Shown here: positions 35,191 to 44,415 of the stretch, in pieces | Numbering within the stretch: the stretch's first letter is position 1 | How the letters are laid out: the number at the start of each line of letters is the position of its first letter | Source: Streptococcus parasanguinis | GTDB lineage: Bacteria; Bacillota; Bacilli; Lactobacillales; Streptococcaceae | Assembly (NCBI RefSeq): GCF_018499505.1 | Contig: NZ_JAHDAC010000001.1 | Location: forward strand, 248,001-312,000 | Length of the DNA: 64,000 nucleotides | Reading direction: 5' to 3' | The notes under the pieces: generated by a model | What the model was told of the DNA's origin: nothing | Databases searched by the model: none | Seen by the model: the letters and a program-made list of their open reading frames with translations, nothing else | Translations under genes and position numbers: made by a program

Positions 35191-36429
35191 ATGAAAGTTT
35201 TTTTAAGAAATATTTTTTTTAGGAATCTGGTCTTGTCTAGTTTCTTCGATGATTTAGGATCAACTATTTATAATCTTGTTTTTGTAGTTTTTGCAGCAAG
35301 TATGGCGAATAGTAAATTGGCGGTTGGTGTAGCAAGTTTTATACAATATATTCCAACGATTTGTGCTCTTTTTATTGCAATGCAGGCTGACAAAACAAAG
35401 AATAAGAAATTGTGGTTGCTATTATTAGGATATATACAAGCAGTATTATTTATTATGGTTGCGTTCTTATCGAAAGAAAATTCATGGCTAGTTTTCTCGA
35501 TTGTATGTTTCATTAACATCCTATCAGATTGTATTGCAGAGTACAGAAGAGGCCTAGTATTACCTATGTTTCAGTCGCACATTCCCGAAGAAGACCTGAT
35601 GGAAGCGTACTCTTTTGATCAAGTAATTAGTCAAATAACTTTGATTTCTGGTCAAACTTTGGGAGTTTGGTTACTAACGATTTCTCATAATAACTTCTTC
35701 TTTTTAGCTACGATAAATGCTATAAGTTTCTTATTATCATCGATGGTATTGCTTAAAATCCAAAGACAATTGACACATCCAGAAGTTAATTATTCACCAG
35801 AAAATGGTTTTATCTCACAACTTAAGAACCTTTACAAAAATAGTAAAAGTATATTTAAATATCAAGAGAAAGTACGTTTTGGTCTAATGATTTTTTCAAT
35901 TTTAGGATTAAATTCGCTAGGCAGTGCTATTTTAATAATGTACAATTTGAAATTTACAGAAATAACTCCTTTTGGTTTATCTTTTGCTCAGTCGGTGTTT
36001 TTACTTCAAACAATATTATTTGTTTCAGCCCTAATTGGTGGAATGACCCCTAATGATTATTTTTCTAAACTTTCACTTATTAAAATACTTCAAATAGATA
36101 GTGGATTATTAATAGTCGTAGGAATATGTGGTTGGATAAATGGTTTGGAAATTATTTCCTTTAGTGTGTTGGCATTCATGATGTATCTTAGTAGTAAGGT
36201 AAATCCCAAATTAAATAGCCTTTTAATGGCAAAACTTCCACCGGATATTCTTGCACAAACTAGTAGTTTTTTTAAGGTTATATCAGTATTATCAATGCCA
36301 ATAGCAACTATTTTATTTACAAGTTTATCTATGTGGAACTCTCAGTTTGCCTGGGGTATATTCTTATTATTATCCATTGTGGTATTTGTACTTTCCTTAT
36401 TTTCTAATAAATCGGTTACTAGTGACTAA
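35191..36429 (+). CDS. MFS transporter (multidrug/macrolide-efflux type)
   Basis: A 412-residue major facilitator protein with about 12 hydrophobic segments, opening MKVFLRNIFFRNLVLSSFFD. A charged loop near residues 185-225 separates the two six-helix halves. Closest in kind to drug or peptide efflux MFS proteins; the substrate is unknown. The ATG follows AGAAAGGTATAGCAG. The gene is as AT-rich as the rgg gene before it, and the two together interrupt a gene order (livF then CBS/ACT gene) that I recall as contiguous in S. pneumoniae, so they look acquired as a unit. Confidence 0.8.
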   Translation: MKVFLRNIFFRNLVLSSFFDDLGSTIYNLVFVVFAASMANSKLAVGVASFIQYIPTICALFIAMQADKTKNKKLWLLLLGYIQAVLFIMVAFLSKENSWLVFSIVCFINILSDCIAEYRRGLVLPMFQSHIPEEDLMEAYSFDQVISQITLISGQTLGVWLLTISHNNFFFLATINAISFLLSSMVLLKIQRQLTHPEVNYSPENGFISQLKNLYKNSKSIFKYQEKVRFGLMIFSILGLNSLGSAILIMYNLKFTEITPFGLSFAQSVFLLQTILFVSALIGGMTPNDYFSKLSLIKILQIDSGLLIVVGICGWINGLEIISFSVLAFMMYLSSKVNPKLNSLLMAKLPPDILAQTSSFFKVISVLSMPIATILFTSLSMWNSQFAWGIFLLLSIVVFVLSLFSNKSVTSD

Positions 36430-36579
36430 GATTAGTTTACAAGATTTAAATGTTGAATAAAAAGGTACGTGTGTTTGATTTTTCTAAATTTTGAAAACAA
36501 GAGAAAACTGCTGAAAGCGTTTGAAATCATTCTTAAAATCAAGTATAATAAAACTAATAAAAGCATAGGAGAACTTGTT

Positions 36580-37236
36580 ATGGCTGTTAAAGATTTTATG
36601 ACACGTAAAGTGGTTTACATTAGTCCAGATACTACAATTGCCCACGCGGCAGATTTGATGCGCGAACAAGGTTTGCACCGTTTGCCAGTCATTGAAAACG
36701 ATAAATTGGTTGGTTTGGTGACAGAAGGTACGATTGCAGAAGCAAGTCCATCTAAAGCAACAAGCTTGTCTATTTTCGAGATGAACTATCTGTTGAACAA
36801 GACTAAGGTTAAAGATGTCATGCTTCGCGATGTCATTACCGTCTCTAAATTTGCGAGCTTAGAAGATGCGACCTACCTCATGTATAAGAACAAGGTGGGA
36901 ATTCTTCCAGTCGTGGACAATGACCAAGTATCCGGTGTCATCACAGACCGTGATATTTTCCGTGCTTTCCTTGAAGTATCCGGTTATGGAGAAGAAGGAG
37001 TCCGTGTTCGCTTTGTGACAGAAGATAAGGTTGGCGTTCTCGAACAAATCATTCACTTGATTGTAGAAGAAGGGTATAACATCGCCAATACAGTTAATAT
37101 CCCAACTAAAGACGACCGTGTGGTTATCGAAGTCCAAATTGATGGGGTGACAGATCTAGAAGGAATCCGTAGTAAATTTGAAGCCAACGGTTTGAAAGTC
37201 GATGAAATCACTCGAACAACCGCAAAAGCTATTTAA
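36580..37236 (+). CDS. CBS-ACT domain protein (AcuB-like)
   Basis: From the ATG at 36580 (ATAGGAGAACTTGTT upstream) the protein has 218 residues; longer readings from 36469 lack a ribosome binding site. Two CBS domains (about residues 1-60 starting AVKDFMTRKVVYISPDTTIA, and 75-135 starting KVKDVMLRDVITVSKFASLE) are followed by an ACT domain (about 145-215, VRVRFVTEDKVGVLEQIIHL). Such proteins sense adenine nucleotides and an amino acid. The position after liv genes hints at a role in branched-chain amino acid metabolism; inference only. The name AcuB comes from Bacillus and may mislead. Confidence 0.85.
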   Translation: MAVKDFMTRKVVYISPDTTIAHAADLMREQGLHRLPVIENDKLVGLVTEGTIAEASPSKATSLSIFEMNYLLNKTKVKDVMLRDVITVSKFASLEDATYLMYKNKVGILPVVDNDQVSGVITDRDIFRAFLEVSGYGEEGVRVRFVTEDKVGVLEQIIHLIVEEGYNIANTVNIPTKDDRVVIEVQIDGVTDLEGIRSKFEANGLKVDEITRTTAKAI

Positions 37237-37237
37237 T

Positions 37238-37276
37238 AAAAAATCAGGCTGGATGACAATCCAGTCTGATTTTTCT
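37238..37276. terminator. Bidirectional terminator between the CBS-ACT and yitT-like genes
   Basis: AAAAATCAG-CTGGAT pairs with ATCCAG-CTGATTTTT, usable from both strands. Confidence 0.9.
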
Positions 37277-37277
37277 A

Positions 37278-38165
37278 TTAACGGGTAATGGGTTGTTTTT
37301 CTTTATCTAAAGTGAAGCCTTCGCCGAGAATTTCATGGGCTTCAGAAATGGTGATGAAGGCGAATGGATCGATCTGATTGATGATGTCTTTCATTTGTTT
37401 CATCTCATTCCGTGAAACGACACAGTAGACAATATCCAGGTCCTTACGGCTGTAATAGCCCATCCCGCGGATAAAAGTAATCCCGCGACCCAGATCGTCG
37501 GATACCTTTTTGGCAATTTCTTCTGGTTTAGATGTGACGATAAGGAAACCTTTTCCAGCAAAACCACCTTCTCCAATCAAGTCGATCACAAGGGTGTCAA
37601 TCAGGATAAAGAAGAGGGTATACATAGCTGTACGGACATCTTGGAAGACAACGACAACAGTTATCAGAACAATGGCATCGACAATCAACATGAGTTTTCC
37701 CATACTGAGGGAAGTGTATTTGTTAAAGATGCGAGCGAGGATATCTGTTCCTCCCGTGGTTCCTCCAGCATTGAAAATGATCCCTAGCCCCAAACCAAGG
37801 ACAACCCCTGAGGCGATACAGGCAAGCAGAATATCTCCTTTAAAGGCGTCAAAGATGAAGTGATGGTAGCGGTGGCTAAGGGGCATGGCCTCAAAAATTG
37901 CCATCCATGCCGAAACCGAGAAAGTCCCAAGTAAGCTCAGATAAAGAGATTTCTTGCCCAGCAGTTTCCAAGCCAGAACGAAAAGAGGGATATTGATCAG
38001 CAAGTTCATCAGGGATACGGGGACTTTTAAGAGGTAATAGGTGATCAAGGTAATCCCTGTCGCTCCTCCTTCATAGAAGTGAAAGGGAATGACCAAAAAA
38101 TAGATCCCAAACGAAAAAATGCCGGCCCCCAAGATGATAGCCAGAATATCTTTAAATTTAAACAT
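37278..38165 (-). CDS. YitT family membrane protein (DUF161 + DUF2179)
   Basis: A 295-residue protein with five or six N-terminal membrane helices (two DUF161 repeats, with FYEGGATGITLITYYLLKVP near residues 30-50 and FNAGGTTGGTDILARIFNKY near 131-150) and a cytoplasmic DUF2179 domain at the C-terminus (GRGITFIRGMGYYSRKDLDI). Function is not established. The start follows AGGAGACAACCT. The gene is divergent from tmk and converges with the CBS-ACT gene. Confidence 0.85.
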   Translation of the reverse strand: MFKFKDILAIILGAGIFSFGIYFLVIPFHFYEGGATGITLITYYLLKVPVSLMNLLINIPLFVLAWKLLGKKSLYLSLLGTFSVSAWMAIFEAMPLSHRYHHFIFDAFKGDILLACIASGVVLGLGLGIIFNAGGTTGGTDILARIFNKYTSLSMGKLMLIVDAIVLITVVVVFQDVRTAMYTLFFILIDTLVIDLIGEGGFAGKGFLIVTSKPEEIAKKVSDDLGRGITFIRGMGYYSRKDLDIVYCVVSRNEMKQMKDIINQIDPFAFITISEAHEILGEGFTLDKEKQPITR

Positions 38166-38314
38166 GATAGGTTGTCTCCTAAAACTTTATAAGAACATTG
38201 TAACAAAAAAGTGAAAAAATGAAAATGACTTTGAAAAATTTTCTCTCCTAAAATACAAGATTTTTACCCTTATTTTTGGTAAAATAAAAAGAAGAAAAAC
38301 AGAAAGAGGACACT

Positions 38315-38953
38315 ATGGTAAACGGTACATTAATTTCATTTGAAGGTCCAGAAGGAGCGGGGAAATCATCGGTCCTAAAAGCCGTTTTGCCTCTACTTGA
38401 AGAAAAAGGAATTCCTTTTATTACAACCCGTGAACCAGGCGGTGTAGACATTGCAGAAAAGATCCGCCAAGTCATTTTAGATCCAGACCATACTAGTATG
38501 GATGCCAAGACCGAGTTGTTGCTCTATATTGCTAGTCGCCGGCAGCATTTGGTGGAACGTGTCTTGCCAGCCCTTGCAGCTGGGAAAATCGTCTTGATGG
38601 ACCGCTTTATTGATAGCTCGGTTGCTTATCAAGGGTATGGTCGTGGTCTGAGTGTGGAAGATATCGAGTGGCTCAATCAATTCGCGACAGATGGTCTCAA
38701 ACCAGACCTCACCCTTTACTTTGATCTGGATGTCGAAGAAGGGCTAGCTCGAATTGCGAAAAACCAAGAGCGGGAAGTCAATCGTTTGGATTTGGAAGGA
38801 TTGGAGCTTCACCAAAAAGTCAGACAAGGTTATTTGGCCTTGTATGAAAAGGAACCAGAGCGCATTGTGAAAATCGATGCCAGTCAATCCTTTGAAGCAG
38901 TTTTTGCGGATGTCTTGGCTGTTTTAGAAAATCGCTTGGGGATATTGAAATGA
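38315..38953 (+). CDS. tmk: Thymidylate kinase
   Basis: A 212-residue kinase converting dTMP to dTDP. The P-loop is [11 protein letters not shown] near residues 9-19, the DR(Y/F) motif [14 protein letters not shown] is near 94-107, and the LID region is EREVNRL near 149-155. Length is normal. First gene of the tmk-holB-yabA-rsmI operon; its TGA overlaps the holB start (ATGA). Confidence 0.96.
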   Translation: MVNGTLISFEGPEGAGKSSVLKAVLPLLEEKGIPFITTREPGGVDIAEKIRQVILDPDHTSMDAKTELLLYIASRRQHLVERVLPALAAGKIVLMDRFIDSSVAYQGYGRGLSVEDIEWLNQFATDGLKPDLTLYFDLDVEEGLARIAKNQEREVNRLDLEGLELHQKVRQGYLALYEKEPERIVKIDASQSFEAVFADVLAVLENRLGILK

Positions 38954-39843
38954 AGCTAGAAGAGATCCAACAGCTCCAGCCAGAATTGGTGGAGCGCTTC
39001 ACCCAGATCTTAGAACACAAACAGCTCAGTCATGCTTATCTCTTTACAGGCTCTTTTGCCAGTTTTGAGATGGCCCTCTTGCTAGCTCAGAGTCAATTTT
39101 GCGAAGATTTGCAGGGAGTCTGGCCTTGTGGCAAATGCCGTTCCTGCCGCTTGATTGCAGAAGAAGAATTCTCAGACGTAAAGATCGTGCGTCCAGTCAA
39201 CCAGATCATTAAGACTGACCGCATTCGCTCGCTCGTTCAAGACTTTTCTCAATCAGGATTTGAAGGAAGCCGGCAGGTCTTTATCGTCCAAGATGCGGAT
39301 AAGATGCATACCAATGCGGCCAACTCTCTCTTAAAAGTCATGGAAGAACCCCAGAGTGAGATCTATCTCTTCTTGTTGACATCCGATGAAAACTTAATCT
39401 TACCGACTATCAAGAGTCGGGCCCAGCAGGTCCATTTTCCTAAAAAGCAAGCCTACCTAACCGAACTGCTAGAAAAAGAAGGCTTGATTAAATCGCAGGC
39501 AAGTCTAGTAGCTCGTTTTAGTTTTAGTCTCGAAGAAGCAGAGCAACAAAAAAAGAATGCTACATTTTTTGAACTGGCAAAAGTTTGTGATCAGTTCATC
39601 GAACGTTGTCAATCCAATTTGAATCGTGCTTATTTGGAAGTGACCCGCTTAGTGAGCCTAGCAGATGATAAGGAAAAACAAAGCCAGGCCTTTCGTTTGA
39701 TGGAGTTGGCTTTAGAAGAGCAGTTGCGCTTGAGTAGATCCCAGCAGTTGCTTGAGAAATTGAGTCTTGCTCGCAGGATGTGGAAGGCCAATGTTTCTTT
39801 TCAAAATGCTCTAGAATATATGGTTTTGAGCTTAGAAAGTTAA
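38950..39843 (+). CDS. holB: DNA polymerase III delta-prime subunit
   Basis: A 297-residue clamp-loader subunit. The zinc-binding cysteines are visible in [11 protein letters not shown] near residues 58-68. The sensor region is [11 protein letters not shown] near 155-165, and HAYLFTGSF occupies the degenerate P-loop position, as expected for delta-prime, which does not bind ATP. It overlaps tmk by four bases and is followed 9 nt later by yabA. Confidence 0.93.
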   Translation: MKLEEIQQLQPELVERFTQILEHKQLSHAYLFTGSFASFEMALLLAQSQFCEDLQGVWPCGKCRSCRLIAEEEFSDVKIVRPVNQIIKTDRIRSLVQDFSQSGFEGSRQVFIVQDADKMHTNAANSLLKVMEEPQSEIYLFLLTSDENLILPTIKSRAQQVHFPKKQAYLTELLEKEGLIKSQASLVARFSFSLEEAEQQKKNATFFELAKVCDQFIERCQSNLNRAYLEVTRLVSLADDKEKQSQAFRLMELALEEQLRLSRSQQLLEKLSLARRMWKANVSFQNALEYMVLSLES

Positions 39844-39852
39844 GGAGTCAGA

Positions 39853-40173
39853 ATGAATAAAAAAGAATTATTTGATGCTTTAGACGGCTTTTCTCAGAAT
39901 TTGTTGGTCACCTTGGCTGAAGTCGAAGCCATCAAGAAAAATTTGAAACAAGTCATCGAAGAAAATACAGCTCTTCGCTTAGAAAATGATAAATTGAGAG
40001 AGCGGTTGGGGGAAGTTGAGAAGACTTCATCCACAAAGTCCCAACACCATGGTCGTGAAAATTTGCAACGTATATACAACGACGGCTTTCATATCTGCAC
40101 TTATTCCTACGGTCAACGCCGTGAGAACGATGAAGAGTGTATGTTTTGTGACGAGTTGTTATTTAGGGAGTAA
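39853..40173 (+). CDS. yabA: DNA replication initiation control protein YabA
   Basis: A 106-residue protein that limits initiation by binding DnaA and the sliding clamp. An N-terminal leucine-rich coiled coil (residues about 1-58) precedes a C-terminal zinc site with ligands in FHICTYSYG and ECMFCDELL. Length and domain order are normal. It lies between holB and rsmI, the usual Firmicute arrangement. Confidence 0.95.
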   Translation: MNKKELFDALDGFSQNLLVTLAEVEAIKKNLKQVIEENTALRLENDKLRERLGEVEKTSSTKSQHHGRENLQRIYNDGFHICTYSYGQRRENDEECMFCDELLFRE

Positions 40174-40175
40174 GC

Positions 40176-41033
40176 ATGCAGATCCAACGAAGTTTTAAAG
40201 GGGAAAAGAAAACAGGGGTGCTTTACCTGGTCCCAACACCGATCGGCAATCGTGAGGATATGAGTTACCGCATGGTCCAGACCCTAAAGGATGTGGACTT
40301 GATCGCAGCTGAGGATACTAGAAATACAGGCCTCTTACTCAAGCATTTTGAGATTACGACACCCCAGACCAGCTTTCATGAGCACAATGCCATGGAGAAA
40401 ATTCCAGATCTGATCGCCCATTTAGAATCTGGAAAAGACTTAGCGCAAGTCTCAGATGCAGGACTCCCTAGTATTTCTGACCCTGGTCATGATTTGGTCA
40501 AGGCAGCGATTGAACGCGAGATTCCTGTCGTAGCTGTGCCTGGTCCTAGTGCAGGTATAACGGGTTTGATTGCCAGTGGCCTAGCCCCTCAACCTCATAT
40601 TTTTTATGGATTTCTGCCTCGCAAAGAGGGGCAACAGAAGGCATTTTTCCAAGAAAAAGTGGCCTACCCTGAGACTCAGATCTTTTATGAGTCGCCCCAT
40701 CGGGTGAAGGCAACCTTAGAGAATATGTTGGCTGTCTATGGGGATCGTCCTGTCGTCCTGGTTCGTGAATTAACCAAGATCTACGAGGAATATACTCGCG
40801 GCAGTATTTCTGAGTTAGTCGCATTTCTTGAAGAAAATCCCCTCAAAGGGGAGTGCCTCTTGATTGTCGAAGGAGCCAAGGAAGAAGAGCTAGACCTAGA
40901 AGAGGTCGACTTGATCCAAGAGATCGATACCTTGGTCCAAGAGGGCATGAAGAAAAATCAAGCAATTAAACAGGTCGCTAAACAATACGGCCTGCAAAAA
41001 AGTGAGCTCTATGCTCGTTACCATCAAGACTAG
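40176..41033 (+). CDS. rsmI: 16S rRNA 2'-O-ribose C1402 methyltransferase
   Basis: A 285-residue SAM-dependent tetrapyrrole-methylase-fold enzyme. Conserved segments are LYLVPTPIGNREDMSYR near residues 17-33, IAAEDTRNTGLLLKHF near 45-60, and VSDAGLPSISDPGHDLV near 93-109. It modifies C1402 in the decoding centre. The start codon is 2 nt after the yabA stop, so the genes are coupled. One substitution, R for the usual L in IGN(L)xDM, is visible and probably neutral. Confidence 0.95.
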   Translation: MQIQRSFKGEKKTGVLYLVPTPIGNREDMSYRMVQTLKDVDLIAAEDTRNTGLLLKHFEITTPQTSFHEHNAMEKIPDLIAHLESGKDLAQVSDAGLPSISDPGHDLVKAAIEREIPVVAVPGPSAGITGLIASGLAPQPHIFYGFLPRKEGQQKAFFQEKVAYPETQIFYESPHRVKATLENMLAVYGDRPVVLVRELTKIYEEYTRGSISELVAFLEENPLKGECLLIVEGAKEEELDLEEVDLIQEIDTLVQEGMKKNQAIKQVAKQYGLQKSELYARYHQD

Positions 41034-41050
41034 GAAAGGTTGGAAGCAGG

Positions 41051-41632
41051 ATGGAAATTAGAATGGCTTATCCCAACGAGATTAAGCGAATTATGGAAAT
41101 CATCCAAGATGCTAAGGAAAGCCTGGCTCAAAGACAGGTCGACCAGTGGCAGGATGGCTATCCAGATGAAGAGATCATTTTTGAGGATATTCTAGAAAGT
41201 CGTGGCTATGTGGCAGTTGAAGATCAGGAAGTTGTCGCCTATGCAGCCGTTCACAAGGGAAATGAAGCGGCCTATAACGAGATTTACGATGGCAAGTGGG
41301 AGCATGACAATTATATGTATGTCACTTTTCACCGTGTCGCTGTAGCCAAAGAAGCTGCTGGCAAAGGGGTGGCTCAGACATTCCTTCAAGGTTTAATCGA
41401 AGGAGAAAAAGGGCCGGATTTCCGTTGCGATACGCACCCGGATAATCTAGTCATGCAACATTTGCTTGAAAAATTGGGCTACCATTATTGTGGAAAGGTC
41501 CCTATTGATGGCGTCCGTCTGGCTTATCAAAAGATCAAACGAAAAGCAGAAACGAGTCTATTCCAAGTGGTCTCAGAAGAGGACCGCTGGGACCAAAGAG
41601 CAGAAGCAGCCTACAATGACTCTCTATCTTAA
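41051..41632 (+). CDS. GNAT family N-acetyltransferase
   Basis: A 193-residue GNAT protein. The acetyl-CoA loop reads RVAVAKEAAGKGVAQTFLQG near residues 96-115 (R/Q-x-x-G-x-G/A). The substrate is unknown. The ATG follows GGTTGGAAGCAGG. Its last 17 nt overlap the start of ogt in another frame. The C-terminal 25 residues extend beyond the usual fold end. Confidence 0.8.
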   Translation: MEIRMAYPNEIKRIMEIIQDAKESLAQRQVDQWQDGYPDEEIIFEDILESRGYVAVEDQEVVAYAAVHKGNEAAYNEIYDGKWEHDNYMYVTFHRVAVAKEAAGKGVAQTFLQGLIEGEKGPDFRCDTHPDNLVMQHLLEKLGYHYCGKVPIDGVRLAYQKIKRKAETSLFQVVSEEDRWDQRAEAAYNDSLS

Positions 41633-42107
41633 ACAATTTTATGAAAGCCCTATGGGGCTTCTTTCGATCATTGTCAGTGAAGAAGGCCTTGTTGAGCTTG
41701 ATTTTTATGATCCGAAAGAGGATGCTCCTGATCCCTATGGGGCGCTGGAGCAGGTCCATCCCTACCATGAGAAGGTGAAGGAGTGGTTGGATCACTATTT
41801 TGCGGGAGATCCAATCGCTATCAGCTTTCCACTAGCACCGCAAGGAACAGCCTTTCAAGAGCGAGTGTGGCAGTTATTGCGAGAGATCCCATATGGTGAG
41901 ACCAAGACCTATGGCCAGCTGGCCCAGGATCTTTCTTGTGGTTCAGCCCAAGCCGTGGGACAGGCTGTTGGACGCAATCCCTTGACGATCTTAGTCCCTT
42001 GCCACCGCGTGATGGGAAAAGATGGACAACTGACGGGCTATGCGTCTGGACTCGATCGCAAACGCTGGCTCTTACAGCATGAAGGAATTACCTGGAAGGA
42101 GAAATAA
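41616..42107 (+). CDS. ogt: Methylated-DNA--protein-cysteine methyltransferase
   Basis: From the ATG at 41616 the protein has 163 residues, the normal size; longer in-frame readings to 41466 lie inside the GNAT gene. The acceptor cysteine is C129 in LVPCHRVMG, and the helix-turn-helix-like region is PYGETKTYGQLA near 92-103. It removes alkyl groups from O6-alkylguanine by suicide transfer. The start overlaps the GNAT gene by 17 nt, implying coupled translation. Confidence 0.93.
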   Translation: MTLYLKQFYESPMGLLSIIVSEEGLVELDFYDPKEDAPDPYGALEQVHPYHEKVKEWLDHYFAGDPIAISFPLAPQGTAFQERVWQLLREIPYGETKTYGQLAQDLSCGSAQAVGQAVGRNPLTILVPCHRVMGKDGQLTGYASGLDRKRWLLQHEGITWKEK

Positions 42108-42112
42108 AATCG

Positions 42113-42466
42113 ATGTATACCTTTATTGAATACCCAAAATGTTCGACTTGTCGAAAGGCTAAATCAGAATTGGATGGTCTCCAATGTGAGTTTCAAAGCC
42201 AAAATATTGTCACAGAAACACCGACTAGCCAAGAATTGCAAGACTGGATGGCAGCTTCTGGCCTACCGATCAAGTCTTTCTTCAATACTAGCGGAATGAA
42301 ATACCGAGAACTTGGTTTGAAAGATAAGGTGGATCAACTGACAGTGAAAGAAGCGGCGGATCTCCTTGCTTCAGACGGTATGCTGATCAAGCGGCCTCTG
42401 CTTGTCAAAGATGGAAAAGTTGTTCAAGTGGGCTACCGGAAACCATACGCAGACTTAGATTTGTAA
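42113..42466 (+). CDS. ArsC/Spx family protein (thioredoxin-like reductase or regulator)
   Basis: A 117-residue protein with a CxxC motif near the N-terminus (YPKCSTCRKA, C10 and C13) and the ArsC/Spx-fold segments FFNTSGMKYRELGLKDKVDQ and LIKRPLLVKDGKVVQVGY. It may be an arsenate-reductase-like enzyme or an Spx/MgsR-like RNA-polymerase-binding regulator; the CSTC motif and RPLL block occur in both. It is coupled to ogt, 5 nt away, which hints at a stress role. Confidence 0.8.
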   Translation: MYTFIEYPKCSTCRKAKSELDGLQCEFQSQNIVTETPTSQELQDWMAASGLPIKSFFNTSGMKYRELGLKDKVDQLTVKEAADLLASDGMLIKRPLLVKDGKVVQVGYRKPYADLDL

Positions 42467-42470
42467 GAGA

Positions 42471-42497
42471 AAAGGGAGTTGGACTCCCTTTTCATTT
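42471..42497 (+). terminator. Rho-independent terminator after the ArsC/Spx gene
   Basis: AAAAGGGAGT (42471-42480) pairs perfectly with ACTCCCTTTT (42484-42493). Confidence 0.9.
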
Positions 42498-42550
42498 TGC
42501 AGTGAAGATGATATAATCATACGAGTGAAATCAATGAAAGAGAGTCAAGC

Positions 42551-44092
42551 ATGAGTATTTTAGAAGTGAAAAATTTGAGTCACGGTTTTGGGGACCGGGC
42601 TATTTTTGAGGATGTGTCCTTCCGTTTGCTAAAGGGAGAGCATATCGGTCTTGTCGGGGCCAATGGTGAGGGGAAATCGACCTTCATGAGCATCGTGACT
42701 GGTAAAATGCAACCTGACGAAGGAAAAGTGGAGTGGTCTAAGTATGTGACGGCAGGTTACCTGGATCAGCATTCGGTCTTAGAAGAAGGACAAACGGTTC
42801 GCGATGTCTTACGGACCGCTTTTGATGAGTTGTTCACAGCTGAAGCTCGCATCAATGACCTCTATATGGCTATGGCTGAGGAGGGAGCCGATGTTGATGC
42901 TTTGATGGAAGAGGTCGGGGAACTCCAAGAGCGTCTAGAAAGTCGTGATTTTTATACCTTGGATGCCAAGATCGATGAAGTGACGCGTGCTCTTGGGGTC
43001 ATGGACTTTGGGATGGACACGGATGTAACCTCCTTGTCAGGTGGGCAACGGACCAAAGTCCTCTTGGCCAAACTCTTACTTGAGAAACCAGATATCCTTC
43101 TCTTGGACGAGCCAACCAACTACTTGGATGCAGAGCACATCGATTGGCTCAAACGCTATTTGCAGAATTATGAAAATGCCTTTGTCCTTATTTCCCACGA
43201 TATTCCTTTCTTGAACGATGTAATCAATATCGTCTACCATGTGGAAAATCAGCAGTTGACCCGCTATTCAGGAGACTACTACCAATTCCTTGAAGTCTAT
43301 GAAATGAAGAAATCGCAATTGGAAGCGGCTTATGAACGCCAGCAAAAAGAGATTGCTGATTTGAAAGATTTCGTAGCCCGTAATAAAGCGCGTGTGGCTA
43401 CACGGAATATGGCTATGTCTCGTCAGAAGAAGCTGGACAAGATGGAACTCATTGAGTTGCAAAGTGAGAAACCAAAGCCATCCTTTGAGTTTAAAAATGC
43501 CCGCACTCCTGGACGTTTTATCTTCCAGGCTAAGGATCTTCAGATTGGGTATGATCGTCCTTTGACCAAGCCTTTGAATCTAACATTTGAACGCAATCAA
43601 AAAGTGGCCATCATCGGGGCCAATGGGATCGGGAAAACCACTCTCTTGAAGAGCTTGCTGGGAATCATCCCACCGATTGCTGGAGAAGTAGAGCGGGGAG
43701 ATTACCTAGAACTTGGTTACTTCGAGCAAGAGGTCGAAGGGGGCAATCGCCAGACGCCACTTGAGGCAGTCTGGAATGCCTTTCCGGCTCTCAACCAGGC
43801 AGAAGTCCGTGCAGCTCTTGCCCGCTGTGGCTTGACCACCAAGCATATCGAGAGCCAAATTCAGGTGCTATCCGGTGGAGAGCAAGCCAAGGTACGCTTC
43901 TGTCTCTTGATGAACCGTGAAAACAATGTCTTGGTACTAGATGAACCAACCAACCACTTGGATGTGGATGCCAAAGATGAATTGAAACGGGCTCTGAAAG
44001 AATACAAGGGATCGATCCTCATGGTTTGCCACGAGCCAGACTTTTATGAAGGATGGATGGACCAAATCTGGGACTTTAATGAATTAACGTAA
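42551..44092 (+). CDS. ABC-F family ATPase (YbiT-like)
   Basis: A 513-residue soluble protein with two ABC domains and no membrane segments. The first Walker A is GANGEGKST near residues 37-45, the first signature SLSGGQRTK near 157-165, and Walker B LLLDEPTNYLDAEH follows. The inter-domain linker (about 245-305) is charged and helical. The second Walker A is GANGIGKTT near 357-365, the second signature VLSGGEQAK, and Walker B VLDEPTNHLDVD. ABC-F proteins act at the ribosomal E site; this length fits the housekeeping YbiT-like group rather than antibiotic-resistance types. Confidence 0.9.
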   Translation: MSILEVKNLSHGFGDRAIFEDVSFRLLKGEHIGLVGANGEGKSTFMSIVTGKMQPDEGKVEWSKYVTAGYLDQHSVLEEGQTVRDVLRTAFDELFTAEARINDLYMAMAEEGADVDALMEEVGELQERLESRDFYTLDAKIDEVTRALGVMDFGMDTDVTSLSGGQRTKVLLAKLLLEKPDILLLDEPTNYLDAEHIDWLKRYLQNYENAFVLISHDIPFLNDVINIVYHVENQQLTRYSGDYYQFLEVYEMKKSQLEAAYERQQKEIADLKDFVARNKARVATRNMAMSRQKKLDKMELIELQSEKPKPSFEFKNARTPGRFIFQAKDLQIGYDRPLTKPLNLTFERNQKVAIIGANGIGKTTLLKSLLGIIPPIAGEVERGDYLELGYFEQEVEGGNRQTPLEAVWNAFPALNQAEVRAALARCGLTTKHIESQIQVLSGGEQAKVRFCLLMNRENNVLVLDEPTNHLDVDAKDELKRALKEYKGSILMVCHEPDFYEGWMDQIWDFNELT

Positions 44093-44096
44093 ACAC

Positions 44097-44125
44097 AAAA
44101 AGAGAACCCCATGGTTCTCTTTTCA
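44097..44125 (+). terminator. Terminator after the ABC-F gene (left copy of a duplicated hairpin)
   Basis: AAAAAGAGAACC, loop CCAT, then GGTTCTCTTTTCA. 25 of 29 positions match the hairpin at 44387-44415; all four differences are in the loop. Confidence 0.9.
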
Positions 44126-44136
44126 GATTCTTCTTA

Positions 44137-44298
44137 TAAACTTTCTTTAGGTGAGTACGGACGTTAGGTGAAATTATCCAGTGGATGATTTCAGCAATCC
44201 AGGAAGTTCCATGACTAATTATTGAGCCTAAGGTCTCAATAATTCCGTGTGCCTGAAACAAATCTGTTTCAGGCACTTTTCTCACGGTGGAAAATTTC
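44137..44298 (+). repeat. R2 structured element, copy B
   Basis: A diverged R2 copy with the same plan. The outer stem (from AAACTTTCT at 44138 to AAAATTTC ending 44298) carries one mismatch. The inner stem is GTGAG (44151-44155) with CTCAC (44281-44285). The second hairpin is TTATTGA/TCAATAA with loop GCCTAAGGTC, and the third is GTGCCTGAAAC/GTTTCAGGCAC; both arms changed together relative to copy A. The first variable hairpin is replaced by a longer one (TGAAAT-ATCC with GGAT-ATTTCA). The remaining 44299-44386 holds nothing recognisable. Confidence 0.85.
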
Positions 44299-44386
44299 AG
44301 TGGATGAATGACTTAAATAATTAGAATTCATTTTTTTACCAATGAATCTATTAGCTAATTTTATGTAAAATGTTTATCAATATCTT

Positions 44387-44415
44387 AAAAAGAGAACCGT
44401 TTGGTTCTCTTTTCA
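44387..44415. terminator. Terminator of the slrA-like gene (right copy of a duplicated hairpin)
   Basis: AAAAAGAGAACC, loop GTTT, then GGTTCTCTTTTCA. It directly abuts the minus-strand stop codon at 44416 and works as a terminator on that strand. Confidence 0.9.
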
